This document shows positions 1-5,465 of a DNA stretch of 7,252 bases, one piece after another. The number at the start of each line of letters is the position of its first letter. Position 1 is the first letter of the stretch. Under the pieces are notes generated by a model. The model was not told the origin of the DNA, did no database searches, and was given only the letters and a program-made list of their open reading frames with translations. The position numbers were made by a program, and so were the translations under genes. The DNA is from Sphingopyxis sp. (GTDB lineage: Bacteria; Pseudomonadota; Alphaproteobacteria; Sphingomonadales; Sphingomonadaceae), in assembly GCA_012035435.1 (NCBI GenBank), contig JAAUPH010000119.1, positions 1-7,252 of the forward strand, written 5' to 3'.

Positions 1-391
1 CCCTGCGGTTCGGCATAGGCAAAGGCGATGATTGCCTTGCCGCCGATGATCGCGGGGATGGTCGCCTCCGCCAGCGCGCCGCCCGCAGCTTTGAGCGCGC
101 GCCGCCGATGACGACGGTTTGCAGATACGGCTCGATCGCGATGGCCTTGCCCAATTCCTCCATGATGATCGCATTTTCGAGCCGCGCCGCCGCCCATGCC
201 GACCATGATCCTCGGCGAAGGGGAGCCGACAGGATGCCAAGCTCGGTCGCGAGCGCGCGCCACACGCCGGGATCGCGACCCGCGTCGCCGCTGATCATCG
301 CGCGGCGGGTGTCGAAATCATAAGTGTCGGCCAGAAAGCGCGCGAGCATGTCGCGCAGCATGTCCTGCGTTTCGGTGTAGGTGAAATCCAT
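1..391 (-). pseudogene. Acyl-CoA dehydrogenase, N-terminal part, frame-disrupted and cut by the window edge
   Basis: The start ATG (391-389) is preceded by GAGAGGA (403-397) with a 5-nt spacer. Translation begins MDFTYTETQDMLRDMLARFL and reads as an acyl-CoA dehydrogenase N-terminal alpha-helical domain down to ELGILSAP. After that the frame breaks. Removing one C at each of three places (in the G-run 220-223, at 198-204 and at 179-192) gives FAEDHGGMGGGAVENAIIMEELGKA, as expected for the family. Adding one G near 94-104 restores ALKAAGGALAEATIPAII and then AYAEPQG at the edge. The FAD- and substrate-binding middle domain and C-terminal domain lie outside the window. It follows another acyl-CoA dehydrogenase on the same strand, so the two may form a heteromeric enzyme acting on an unidentified acyl-CoA. 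The indels may be real decay or sequence errors near a contig end; I favour errors because the corrected protein reads well. Confidence 0.75.
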
Positions 392-396
392 GTCGG

Positions 397-403
397 TCCT
401 CTC
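397..403 (-). promoter_or_regulatory. Ribosome binding site of the downstream acyl-CoA dehydrogenase
   Basis: GAGAGGA lies 5 nt upstream of the ATG at 391 and fixes that start. It begins 1 nt after the end of the long inverted repeat at 405-492, so RNA folding of that repeat could influence access to this site. Confidence 0.65.
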
Positions 404-404
404 A

Positions 405-492
405 AAAAATAGGGACAGTCCCCATTTTTCAATTGTTGGTGTTAGCGGTGCGAAGCTTGGGTGCCTGAAAAATGGGGACTGTCCCTATTTTT
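405..492. repeat. REPIN-like pair of inverted palindromes in the intergenic region
   Basis: The left arm (405-431) and right arm (466-492) are perfect 27-bp inverted repeats around a 34-bp loop. Each arm is itself a near-palindrome with core AGGGACAGTCCCC flanked by AAAAAT and ATTTTT, with a single A/G asymmetry between its halves. Two palindromes in inverted orientation within about 90 bp is the layout of a REP doublet (REPIN), a non-autonomous element mobilised by a RAYT/Y1 transposase; no transposase is present here. As RNA on either strand the long stem ends in a T-rich run (TATTTTT), so it could also act as a bidirectional terminator. It fills most of the gap between the two acyl-CoA dehydrogenase genes. 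The repeat is directly visible; the REPIN assignment is inferred. Confidence 0.8.
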
Positions 493-507
493 CGCCTCCC
501 CGGATCA

Positions 508-1701
508 TCAAAGCCCCAGCACCATCTTTGCGATGATGTTGCGCTGAATCTCGTTGGACCCGCCGTAAATCGTCGTCTTACGCGCGTTATAATAGGTCGG
601 CGCGGTGCGGTGGGCGAAGTCGGGGCCGATGGGGTGCGCATTGTCGCCCTCCCCAAAGCTGCGGAAATAGGGCGCGCCATAATGGCCGGCAGCTTCCAGC
701 GCGAGCTCGGTAATCCGCTGTTGAATTTCCGACCCCTTGATTTTCAGGAGGCTCGATTCGGGGCCGGGGCCGCGACCGGCGGCTTCGCCTGCAAGACTGC
801 GCAGCTCGGTAAATTCGAGCGCGGTCAGGTCCATCTCCAGCTCGGCGACCTTGCGCTTGAAGAAAGGGTTTTGCAGGAGCGGACGGTCGCCATCCATTTC
901 GGCTGTTGCTATCGCTTTGATCTTGTCGACGCCGCGCTTCGACGACGCGACCCCGGCAATGCCGGTGCGTTCGTGCGCGAGGAGGAATTTGGCGCAGGTC
1001 CAGCCCTTGTTCTCCTCATAAACGCGCTGGTCGATGGGAACGCGGACGTCCTCCAGCCAGACCTCGTTTACTTCATGCTCGCCGCCCAGCGTGATGATCG
1101 GGCGGACGGTGATACCGGGCGATTTCATATCGATGAGGAGGAACGAAATGCCTTCCTGCTGCTTGGCATCCTTGTCGGTGCGGACCAGGAAAAAGCCCCA
1201 GTCGGCATGCTGCGCCATGGTTGTCCAGGTTTTCTGGCCGTTGACGATATAATCATCGCCATCGCGCACGGCTGTGGTGCGAAGGCTGGCAAGGTCCGAT
1301 CCCGAACCGGGCTCTGAATACCCCTGACACCACCAATCCTCACCCGACAAGATACGGGGCAGGAAATGCGCTTTTTGCGCCGGCGTGCCGAACGTGTAGA
1401 TGACCGGGCCAACCATCGACAGGCCGAAGGGCATCAGCCGGATGCAATCGGCGCGCGCGGTTTCTTCGGACCAGATGAAGCGCTGAGTCGGGGTCCAGCC
1501 GGTACCGCCATATTCGACCGGCCATGCGGGCGCGACCCAGCCTTTCTTGTGGAGGATACGGTGCCAGGAGAGGAAATCCTCCTTGCCAATCTCATCGCCC
1601 TCATCCTGCTTGCCGCGCAGTTCCTGCGGGTAATTTTCGGCGATGAACGTGCGCACTTCCTGTTGGAAGGCGAGGTCTTCGGGGCTGAACTGCATGTCCA
1701 T
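508..1701 (-). CDS. Acyl-CoA dehydrogenase
   Basis: This is a 397-residue FAD-dependent acyl-CoA dehydrogenase catalysing alpha,beta-desaturation of an acyl-CoA thioester, with electrons passed to ETF; the substrate cannot be read from sequence. Length and domain order are complete: an N-terminal helical domain beginning MDMQFSPEDLAFQ, a middle beta domain with the flavin/substrate signature GYSEPGSGSDLAS (about 127-139) and NGQKTWTT, and a C-terminal helical domain ending YGGSNEIQRN (379-388). The usual C-terminal catalytic Glu of the MCAD type is Gly here, while HER (Glu244) matches the position used by isovaleryl-CoA and long-chain dehydrogenases. An in-frame ATG lies 18 nt upstream at 1719, but AGGAGAG ends 5 nt before the ATG at 1701, so 1701 is preferred. 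It is followed on the same strand by a second acyl-CoA dehydrogenase, suggesting a two-subunit enzyme. A promoter and operator lie upstream at 1750-1778. Confidence 0.93.
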   Translation of the reverse strand: MDMQFSPEDLAFQQEVRTFIAENYPQELRGKQDEGDEIGKEDFLSWHRILHKKGWVAPAWPVEYGGTGWTPTQRFIWSEETARADCIRLMPFGLSMVGPVIYTFGTPAQKAHFLPRILSGEDWWCQGYSEPGSGSDLASLRTTAVRDGDDYIVNGQKTWTTMAQHADWGFFLVRTDKDAKQQEGISFLLIDMKSPGITVRPIITLGGEHEVNEVWLEDVRVPIDQRVYEENKGWTCAKFLLAHERTGIAGVASSKRGVDKIKAIATAEMDGDRPLLQNPFFKRKVAELEMDLTALEFTELRSLAGEAAGRGPGPESSLLKIKGSEIQQRITELALEAAGHYGAPYFRSFGEGDNAHPIGPDFAHRTAPTYYNARKTTIYGGSNEIQRNIIAKMVLGL

Positions 1702-1749
1702 TATGACTCTCCTGTGCATCGTCGGCGACGGCGTGGGATCTATGTGGTC

Positions 1750-1778
1750 AAATTAGTCAACGTTTACGTAAACGTCAA
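1750..1778 (-). promoter_or_regulatory. Candidate sigma70-like promoter of the acyl-CoA dehydrogenase pair
   Basis: On the minus strand TTGACG (1778-1773) and TAATTT (1755-1750) are separated by exactly 17 nt. The -35 is strong and the -10 weak. It lies about 50 nt upstream of the start at 1701, and the palindromic operator occupies most of the spacer. Confidence 0.5.
1760..1775. promoter_or_regulatory. Palindromic operator, LiuR-like
   Basis: ACGTTTACGTAAACGT is a perfect 16-bp palindrome located between the -35 and -10 elements of the acyl-CoA dehydrogenase promoter. From memory, TTTACGTAAACGT-type sites are typical of MerR-family LiuR regulators of branched-chain amino acid and acyl-CoA catabolism in proteobacteria; TetR-family fatty-acid regulators use other palindromes in similar positions. 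No regulator gene of either type is in the window. The palindrome is seen; the regulator identity is inferred. Confidence 0.55.
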
Positions 1779-1804
1779 TGCGTCGCTGTTGTCGAGATGA
1801 ACGC

Positions 1805-1836
1805 TGCTATGCTCCGGCTTGCGCCAGAGCATAGCA
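1805..1836. terminator. Hairpin after the MOSC gene (terminator-like or REP-like)
   Basis: The 10-bp arms TGCTATGCTC (1805-1814) and GAGCATAGCA (1827-1836) pair perfectly. The stem continues past one C/A mismatch with GGC/GCC around a TTGC loop. It lies 5 nt beyond the MOSC stop codon on the minus strand, a natural position for transcription termination, but no T-run follows. Its core GCTCCGGC...GCC.GAGC matches a second hairpin at 5539-5558 at 17 of 20 bases, so it may belong to a dispersed repeat family. Confidence 0.55.
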
Positions 1837-1841
1837 CGGGG

Positions 1842-2504
1842 TTACGCGACCTTGCGCAGTTTCGCCGCCCTTGCCCGCCATGTAGCCGCCAGCATAGGCA
1901 GTGCCGCGAGTTCGGCCAGCGCTGCCTGCCCCGCCACACTCTTGTGCCCGCCACCGATGAGCAGGTGAAAGACCCGCGCCACCGTCCATTGCTCCGGGCC
2001 GCGCTCCACCTGGACAATGATATCGCCGGGGGCAACCTCGCCATCCTCGATCACGCGGAAATACAGGCCGCCGCGCCCGGTGTGGATCACGTCAGCGGCC
2101 ATTGTCTTCAGCCCAAAATGATGGTCAAGCTTCCAGCACGGCTGGCGCCCCTGCGCGACTTCGAACAGCGCGGTGCCGATGCGGAACCGGTCGCCGATGC
2201 AAACCCTGTCCTCGGTCAGGCCCGATGCCGACAGATTTTCGCCAAAGCCGCCGGGCGCAGCGAGGCGCGGATGATCGCCGAGGTCCGCGATCCACGCCGC
2301 ATAATGTTCGCGCGGGTAAAAATGCACCGCCTTGTCAGGCCCGCCATGGACGGTGGGGTCAGCAACCTGATCGCCCACGAACCCAAGCGGGCCGACGACG
2401 ACGGGGTGGTCGGCAGACGTCCGCGCCATGCTGCTCATCCCCCGCGCAGGATGGAAGCGCTGCGGCGTGCCGATCAGCAGCGCGTCGAGGGTGGAGGTCA
2501 TCAT
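1842..2504 (-). CDS. MOSC domain protein, YiiM-like
   Basis: This 220-residue protein carries a MOSC domain (molybdenum cofactor sulfurase C-terminal type). Visible family motifs are TVHGGPDKAVHFYPREHY (51-68), PGGFGENLSASGLTE (84-98), VCIGDRFRIG (101-110) and QGRQPCWKL (118-126) with the conserved Cys123. These match the YiiM group, linked in E. coli to molybdenum-dependent detoxification of N-hydroxylated bases such as 6-hydroxylaminopurine. No signal peptide or membrane segment is visible, so it should be cytoplasmic. It is the last gene of the globin operon, 24 bp after the membrane-protein gene, which suggests a role in nitrosative or N-oxidation stress; that link is inference. The start ATGATG has no convincing Shine-Dalgarno, so 2504 and 2501 are equally possible. 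A hairpin follows the stop. Confidence 0.9.
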   Translation of the reverse strand: MMTSTLDALLIGTPQRFHPARGMSSMARTSADHPVVVGPLGFVGDQVADPTVHGGPDKAVHFYPREHYAAWIADLGDHPRLAAPGGFGENLSASGLTEDRVCIGDRFRIGTALFEVAQGRQPCWKLDHHFGLKTMAADVIHTGRGGLYFRVIEDGEVAPGDIIVQVERGPEQWTVARVFHLLIGGGHKSVAGQAALAELAALPMLAATWRARAAKLRKVA

Positions 2505-2528
2505 GCATCTGGCTTAGCGCCGCGGCGG

Positions 2529-2963
2529 CTATTGCACCACTGCCCAGATAATCGCCGCGCTGATGCCGAATATGGCGACCATGATCGGCACCGTCAGGAT
2601 TTGGGCAAAGCCCGCGCCATAGCTCATCCGGCCGGTATAAGTGTCGAAGTTGAGCGCGGCACGGCGCGGACGGCTCGCCGTATCGACGCGGTCAATCAGC
2701 GCCGCCGTGCCGAAATAGATGAGCGTATAGCCCGCGCTGATCACCACCATCATCACGGCCATGCCGTCGCGGCCAGCAGCGAGGGCCATCGCTGCAAAGA
2801 AGATGGCGTAGCTGGCGAACATGATCGGCCAGATACCGCGCGGCATAGCAAAGCTGGCGGCCTCGCCCCGCCGTGCGGGCCGCGCGGGGGCGCACGGCGC
2901 GTCGTCAATCCAATAGCGGGCGCAGTTGAGCTCGGACGTATCAGCAACAAGGTCGACCAACAT
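2529..2963 (-). CDS. Small membrane protein of unknown function, three predicted helices
   Basis: This is a 144-residue protein that I do not recognise as a named family. Hydrophobic segments lie at about 44-63 (IWPIMFASYAIFFAAMALAA), 68-90 and 117-143. The N-terminal 40 residues are polar with two Cys (14 and 24) and a Pro/Arg-rich stretch, and the loop between helices 2 and 3 is basic (SRPRRAALNFDTYTGR). The start at 2963 is chosen because AAAGGA (2977-2972) lies 8 nt upstream; an in-frame ATG at 3011 would deepen the overlap with the globin gene and lacks such a site. The chosen start overlaps the end of the globin gene by 23 bp, so translation is probably coupled. Its place in an NsrR-linked operon with a globin suggests a membrane function in NO or oxygen stress, but nothing in the sequence names a cofactor or substrate. 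Confidence 0.82.
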   Translation of the reverse strand: MLVDLVADTSELNCARYWIDDAPCAPARPARRGEAASFAMPRGIWPIMFASYAIFFAAMALAAGRDGMAVMMVVISAGYTLIYFGTAALIDRVDTASRPRRAALNFDTYTGRMSYGAGFAQILTVPIMVAIFGISAAIIWAVVQ

Positions 2964-3420
2964 CACACATATCCTTTGCTTGGGGTGGGACAATGGGGGC
3001 AGCGCGGTCACGGTGCGCGGCGATGCCCAACTGAAGGCTTTCAGCGATGCGTGCGGCGCGCGCCTTTAAGAAATCCGCCGCATCTGGGTTATTGACCAGG
3101 GCATCGACGGTCGCCGACCACAACCCCAACCACCGGACGAAATGCGCCGGAGAAATTTCTGCAATCGCAATATGCTTGGGCATGGGCGTCCCATGATAGC
3201 GGCCCGATTCAATGGCGATCGACGTCCAGAAATTGACCATCTGCGCCAGGTGCGGCGTCCAGTCATGGACGCGCGCGGCAAAGATCGGGCCGAGCACCAC
3301 ATCGCGCTGCACCCGGCCATAAAAGGCCGCAACCAGCCGCGCGATCAGCGCTTCGTCGACGCCCATGCGGGCGGCCTCGGCGGCCTTTTCGGCCCTTGCC
3401 CGTTCTGCATAGTCCGACAT
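2941..3420 (-). CDS. Group III truncated haemoglobin
   Basis: This 159-residue protein has the group III (trHb3, Ctb-like) globin pattern. Compared from memory with Campylobacter jejuni Ctb, the key positions are present: Tyr34 (B10) in AAFYGRV, His57 (E7) in PHLAQMVNFW, His83 (F8, proximal haem ligand) in MPKHIAI, and Trp97 (G8) in HFVRWLGLW. GRYHGTPM before the proximal His is also typical. Such globins bind O2 and NO and are associated with nitrosative-stress resistance. A polar tail beyond the globin fold, ending GRPCC, is unusual and its role is unknown. AAGGAG lies 6 nt upstream of the ATG, giving a firm start. It is the first gene of a three-gene minus-strand operon and is divergent from the NsrR-type regulator, with an NsrR-like half-site at its promoter. 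Confidence 0.93.
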   Translation of the reverse strand: MSDYAERARAEKAAEAARMGVDEALIARLVAAFYGRVQRDVVLGPIFAARVHDWTPHLAQMVNFWTSIAIESGRYHGTPMPKHIAIAEISPAHFVRWLGLWSATVDALVNNPDAADFLKARAARIAESLQLGIAAHRDRAAPIVPPQAKDMCDVGRPCC

Positions 3421-3443
3421 ATCCAGCTCCTTTACGACTCATA

Positions 3444-3454
3444 AAATGCATTCT
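3444..3454 (-). promoter_or_regulatory. Candidate NsrR half-site at the globin promoter
   Basis: On the minus strand this reads AGAATGCATTT, matching 10 of 11 positions of the half-site AANATGCATTT described for E. coli NsrR. It starts at the edge of the candidate globin -10 box, over the expected transcription start, a repressing position. The other half of an 11-1-11 inverted repeat is not visible, so this would be a single half-site. Confidence 0.5.
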
Positions 3455-3483
3455 ATATACCTCTTATGGAAAGCTTGCCGCAA
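3454..3483 (-). promoter_or_regulatory. Candidate promoter of the globin operon
   Basis: On the minus strand TTGCGG (3483-3478) and TATATA (3459-3454) are separated by 18 nt. The -10 lies about 34 nt upstream of the globin ATG, leaving room for the strong Shine-Dalgarno. The ATGCAT core sits 2 nt downstream of the -10. Confidence 0.45.
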
Positions 3484-3492
3484 AAAGCAATA

Positions 3493-3498
3493 TATAAT
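3493..3498 (+). promoter_or_regulatory. Candidate -10 box of the NsrR-type regulator gene
   Basis: A consensus TATAAT lies 11 nt upstream of the regulator ATG at 3510. No good -35 is seen at 16-18 nt. The expected transcription start would be only about 5 nt before the ATG, consistent with an almost leaderless mRNA and with the lack of a Shine-Dalgarno. Confidence 0.45.
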
Positions 3499-3506
3499 AT
3501 GCATCA
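3496..3506 (+). promoter_or_regulatory. Candidate NsrR half-site at the regulator's own promoter
   Basis: AATATGCATCA matches 9 of 11 positions of the NsrR half-site AANATGCATTT. It overlaps the end of TATAAT and the predicted transcription start, fitting autorepression. Its ATGCAT centre is 53 bp, about five helical turns, from the ATGCAT centre at the globin promoter. Confidence 0.4.
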
Positions 3507-3509
3507 TTT

Positions 3510-3950
3510 ATGCGATTTACCATGCACACCGATTTCGCCCTGCGCACGCTGATGTTTCTGGCGGTCAAGCCGGGGCAGCACACGATCGATACGATCGCCG
3601 ACCATTATGGGATTTCGCGCAACCATCTGATGAAGGTTGCGCAGCGGCTGGTGGCGGAGGGCTTTGTGACGAGCACCCGCGGGCGCGGCGGCGGGTTGCA
3701 ACTCGCCCGGCCAGCGGAAACCATCAATCTTGGCGCGGTGGTCCGCGCGCTCGAAGATGTCGGCGGGTTCGTCGAATGTTTCGACGCTGCGACGAACCAG
3801 TGCCGCGTTACCCCGGCGTGCGGGCTGCGCGGGATATTGGCTGGCGGTGTAGCCGCCTTCATGCGGCACATGGATGGCTATAGTCTGGCCGATCTGGTGC
3901 CCAATCCTGATCGCTTTCGAGCCGCGCTGAATATCCCCGCCTTGCAATAA
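3510..3950 (+). CDS. nsrR: Rrf2-family transcriptional regulator, NsrR type
   Basis: This 146-residue protein is of full family length. The N-terminal winged helix-turn-helix (about 1-65) has recognition helix SRNHLMKVAQRL (36-47) and wing GRGGGLQLAR (58-67). The C-terminal part carries three Cys at 90, 98 and 104 (ECFD...NQC...PAC), the iron-sulfur ligands of Rrf2 sensors, and Asp8 in HTDFAL matches the fourth ligand reported for Streptomyces coelicolor NsrR. NsrR proteins hold a 4Fe-4S cluster that reacts with NO, relieving repression of NO-detoxification genes. The divergent truncated haemoglobin gene and the ATGCAT half-sites support this subtype over IscR or CymR. There is no Shine-Dalgarno, and the start is set by the family N-terminus MRFTMHTDFAL. 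The 8-residue gap between the first two Cys is longer than in E. coli NsrR. Confidence 0.9.
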   Translation: MRFTMHTDFALRTLMFLAVKPGQHTIDTIADHYGISRNHLMKVAQRLVAEGFVTSTRGRGGGLQLARPAETINLGAVVRALEDVGGFVECFDAATNQCRVTPACGLRGILAGGVAAFMRHMDGYSLADLVPNPDRFRAALNIPALQ

Positions 3951-4037
3951 GTGCGGCTGCCCCTTGCCTTTTTGCGGCGTCCCGATAGCTTGGGCGATGG
4001 AGTGAGAGGGGGCCGTATCGAACCGGGGCGCAAACCA

Positions 4038-5465
4038 GTGGACGACAAAAAGGTCGCCTTTGACGAAATGCTGGGTCTCGGCGGTGAAGCGCGCGCGCCC
4101 TATGCGGAATTTGCCGAGTGGTTCGCTGGCGAAGAATCGGCCCATCTGCGCAGCAAAGCCGCTGAGGCCGAAGCGTTTTTCCGCAAAACCGGCATCACCT
4201 TCAACGTCTATGGCACCGCAGAAGCCGACGAACGGCTGATCCCGTTCGACATCGTGCCGCGCATCGTGTCGGCGGGCGAATGGCGGCGGCTGTCGCGCGG
4301 CATTGAACAGCGGGTGCGCGCGATCAACGCATTTCTGCACGATATTTATCACCGGCAGGAAATTTTGCGTGCCGGCCGTATCCCCCGCGACCTCATCGCG
4401 CGCAACGAGGCGTTTTTGCCGAAAATGGTTGGGGTCGATCCGCCTGGGGGCATTTACACCCATATCATTGGCACCGACATCGTGCGCACCGGTCCCAATG
4501 AATTTTACGTGCTGGAGGATAATGCCCGCACCCCATCGGGCGTGAGTTACATGCTCGAAAACCGCGAAACGATGCTGCAAATGTTCCCCGAACTGTTCAG
4601 CAGGATCCCGGTCCGCGAGGTGAGCGATTATCCCACCCGCCTGCGCCGCTCACTCGCCGCCTGTGCGCCGCCCGCCTGCAATGGCACGCCCACAGTGGCG
4701 GTGCTGACGCCGGGGATCTTCAACAGCGCCTATTTCGAGCACAGCTTTCTGGCCGACCAAATGGGCGTCGAGCTGGTTGAGGGCCGCGATCTGCGCGTTG
4801 TTGACGGCCGCATCGCCATGCGCACGACGCGCGGCTATCAGCCGGTCGACGTCATTTACCGCCGCATCGACGATGACTATCTCGACCCGCTGAACTTCAA
4901 GCCCGAATCCATGCTGGGCGTGCCGGGCATCTTGGACGTGTACCGCGCGGGCGGGATCACCATTGCCAACGCGCCGGGGACGGGCATTTCCGACGACAAG
5001 GCGCTCTATAGCTATATGCCGGAAATCGTCGAATTTTACACCGGACAGAAACCGCTGCTCCCCAATGTCCCGACCTGGCGGTGCAGCGAACCGGACCAGC
5101 TGGCCGAGGTGCTCGATCAGCTCGATCAGCTGGTGGTCAAGGAAGTCCACGGATCGGGCGGCTACGGCATGCTCGTCGGTCCGGCCGCATCGAAGAAGGA
5201 ACTGGCCGAGTTTCGTGCCAAGCTGATCGCCAACCCGGGCAAATATATCGCCCAGCCTACGCTCGCGCTGTCGACCGTGCCGATTTTCACCAAAAAGGGC
5301 CTCGCCCCGCGCCATGTCGACCTGCGGCCCTTCGTGCTGGTGTCGCCGGGCGGGATCGAAATTGTCCCCGGCGGGCTGACGCGCGTCGCGATGACCGAGG
5401 GGTCGCTGGTGGTGAACAGCAGCCAAGGTGGCGGCACCAAGGATACATGGGTGCTGGATGATTAG
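4038..5465 (+). CDS. Circularly permuted ATP-grasp type 2 protein
   Basis: This protein of about 475 residues belongs to the CP-ATP-grasp type 2 family (former DUF404/DUF407), predicted to form amide or peptide bonds using ATP; its substrate is unknown. Conserved stretches run the whole length: TGITFNVYG, ERLIPFDIVPRI, NEAFLPKMVG, VLEDNARTPSGVSYMLENR, LTPGIFNSAYFEHSFLA, YRRIDDDYLDPL, NAPGTGISDDKALYSYMP, VVKEVHGSGGYGMLVG (about 366-381) and the C-terminal NSSQGGGTKDTWVL. The frame is open from a GTG at 3951, directly after the nsrR stop, but residues before VDDKKVAFDEM do not look like the family; GTG at 4038 gives the usual length and N-terminus. The Shine-Dalgarno is weak (GGGG at about 4025), so the start is uncertain. 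It is the first gene of the conserved ATP-grasp / alpha-E / transglutaminase order. I see no strong promoter in the 87 bp after nsrR, so read-through from nsrR is possible. Confidence 0.93.
   Translation: MDDKKVAFDEMLGLGGEARAPYAEFAEWFAGEESAHLRSKAAEAEAFFRKTGITFNVYGTAEADERLIPFDIVPRIVSAGEWRRLSRGIEQRVRAINAFLHDIYHRQEILRAGRIPRDLIARNEAFLPKMVGVDPPGGIYTHIIGTDIVRTGPNEFYVLEDNARTPSGVSYMLENRETMLQMFPELFSRIPVREVSDYPTRLRRSLAACAPPACNGTPTVAVLTPGIFNSAYFEHSFLADQMGVELVEGRDLRVVDGRIAMRTTRGYQPVDVIYRRIDDDYLDPLNFKPESMLGVPGILDVYRAGGITIANAPGTGISDDKALYSYMPEIVEFYTGQKPLLPNVPTWRCSEPDQLAEVLDQLDQLVVKEVHGSGGYGMLVGPAASKKELAEFRAKLIANPGKYIAQPTLALSTVPIFTKKGLAPRHVDLRPFVLVSPGGIEIVPGGLTRVAMTEGSLVVNSSQGGGTKDTWVLDD

Noticed and set aside
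405..492. CRISPR or insertion-sequence ends
   Set aside because: There are only two repeat units, in inverted orientation, with a 34-bp loop, no transposase and no spacer-repeat periodicity.
472..1317. A 281-codon plus-strand frame opposite the acyl-CoA dehydrogenase
   Set aside because: The minus strand encodes a complete, motif-bearing dehydrogenase; the plus frame begins inside the repeat arm and resembles no protein.
1797..3095. A 432-codon open frame on the plus strand
   Set aside because: It lies antisense to the MOSC, membrane-protein and globin genes, is rich in Arg/Ala/His with no family motif, and arises from high-GC codon bias.
3446..3504. Classical full-length 11-1-11 NsrR inverted repeat
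   Set aside because: I looked for a second AAATGCAT-type half beside each ATGCAT core and found none; only single half-sites are supported.
3951..4037. N-terminal extension of the ATP-grasp protein from the GTG at 3951
   Set aside because: The 29 extra residues look unlike the family and have no ribosome binding site; the GTG at 4038 gives the normal length.
3504..4580. A 358-codon minus-strand frame
   Set aside because: It covers nsrR and the ATP-grasp gene in antisense and has no ribosome binding site or recognisable domain.
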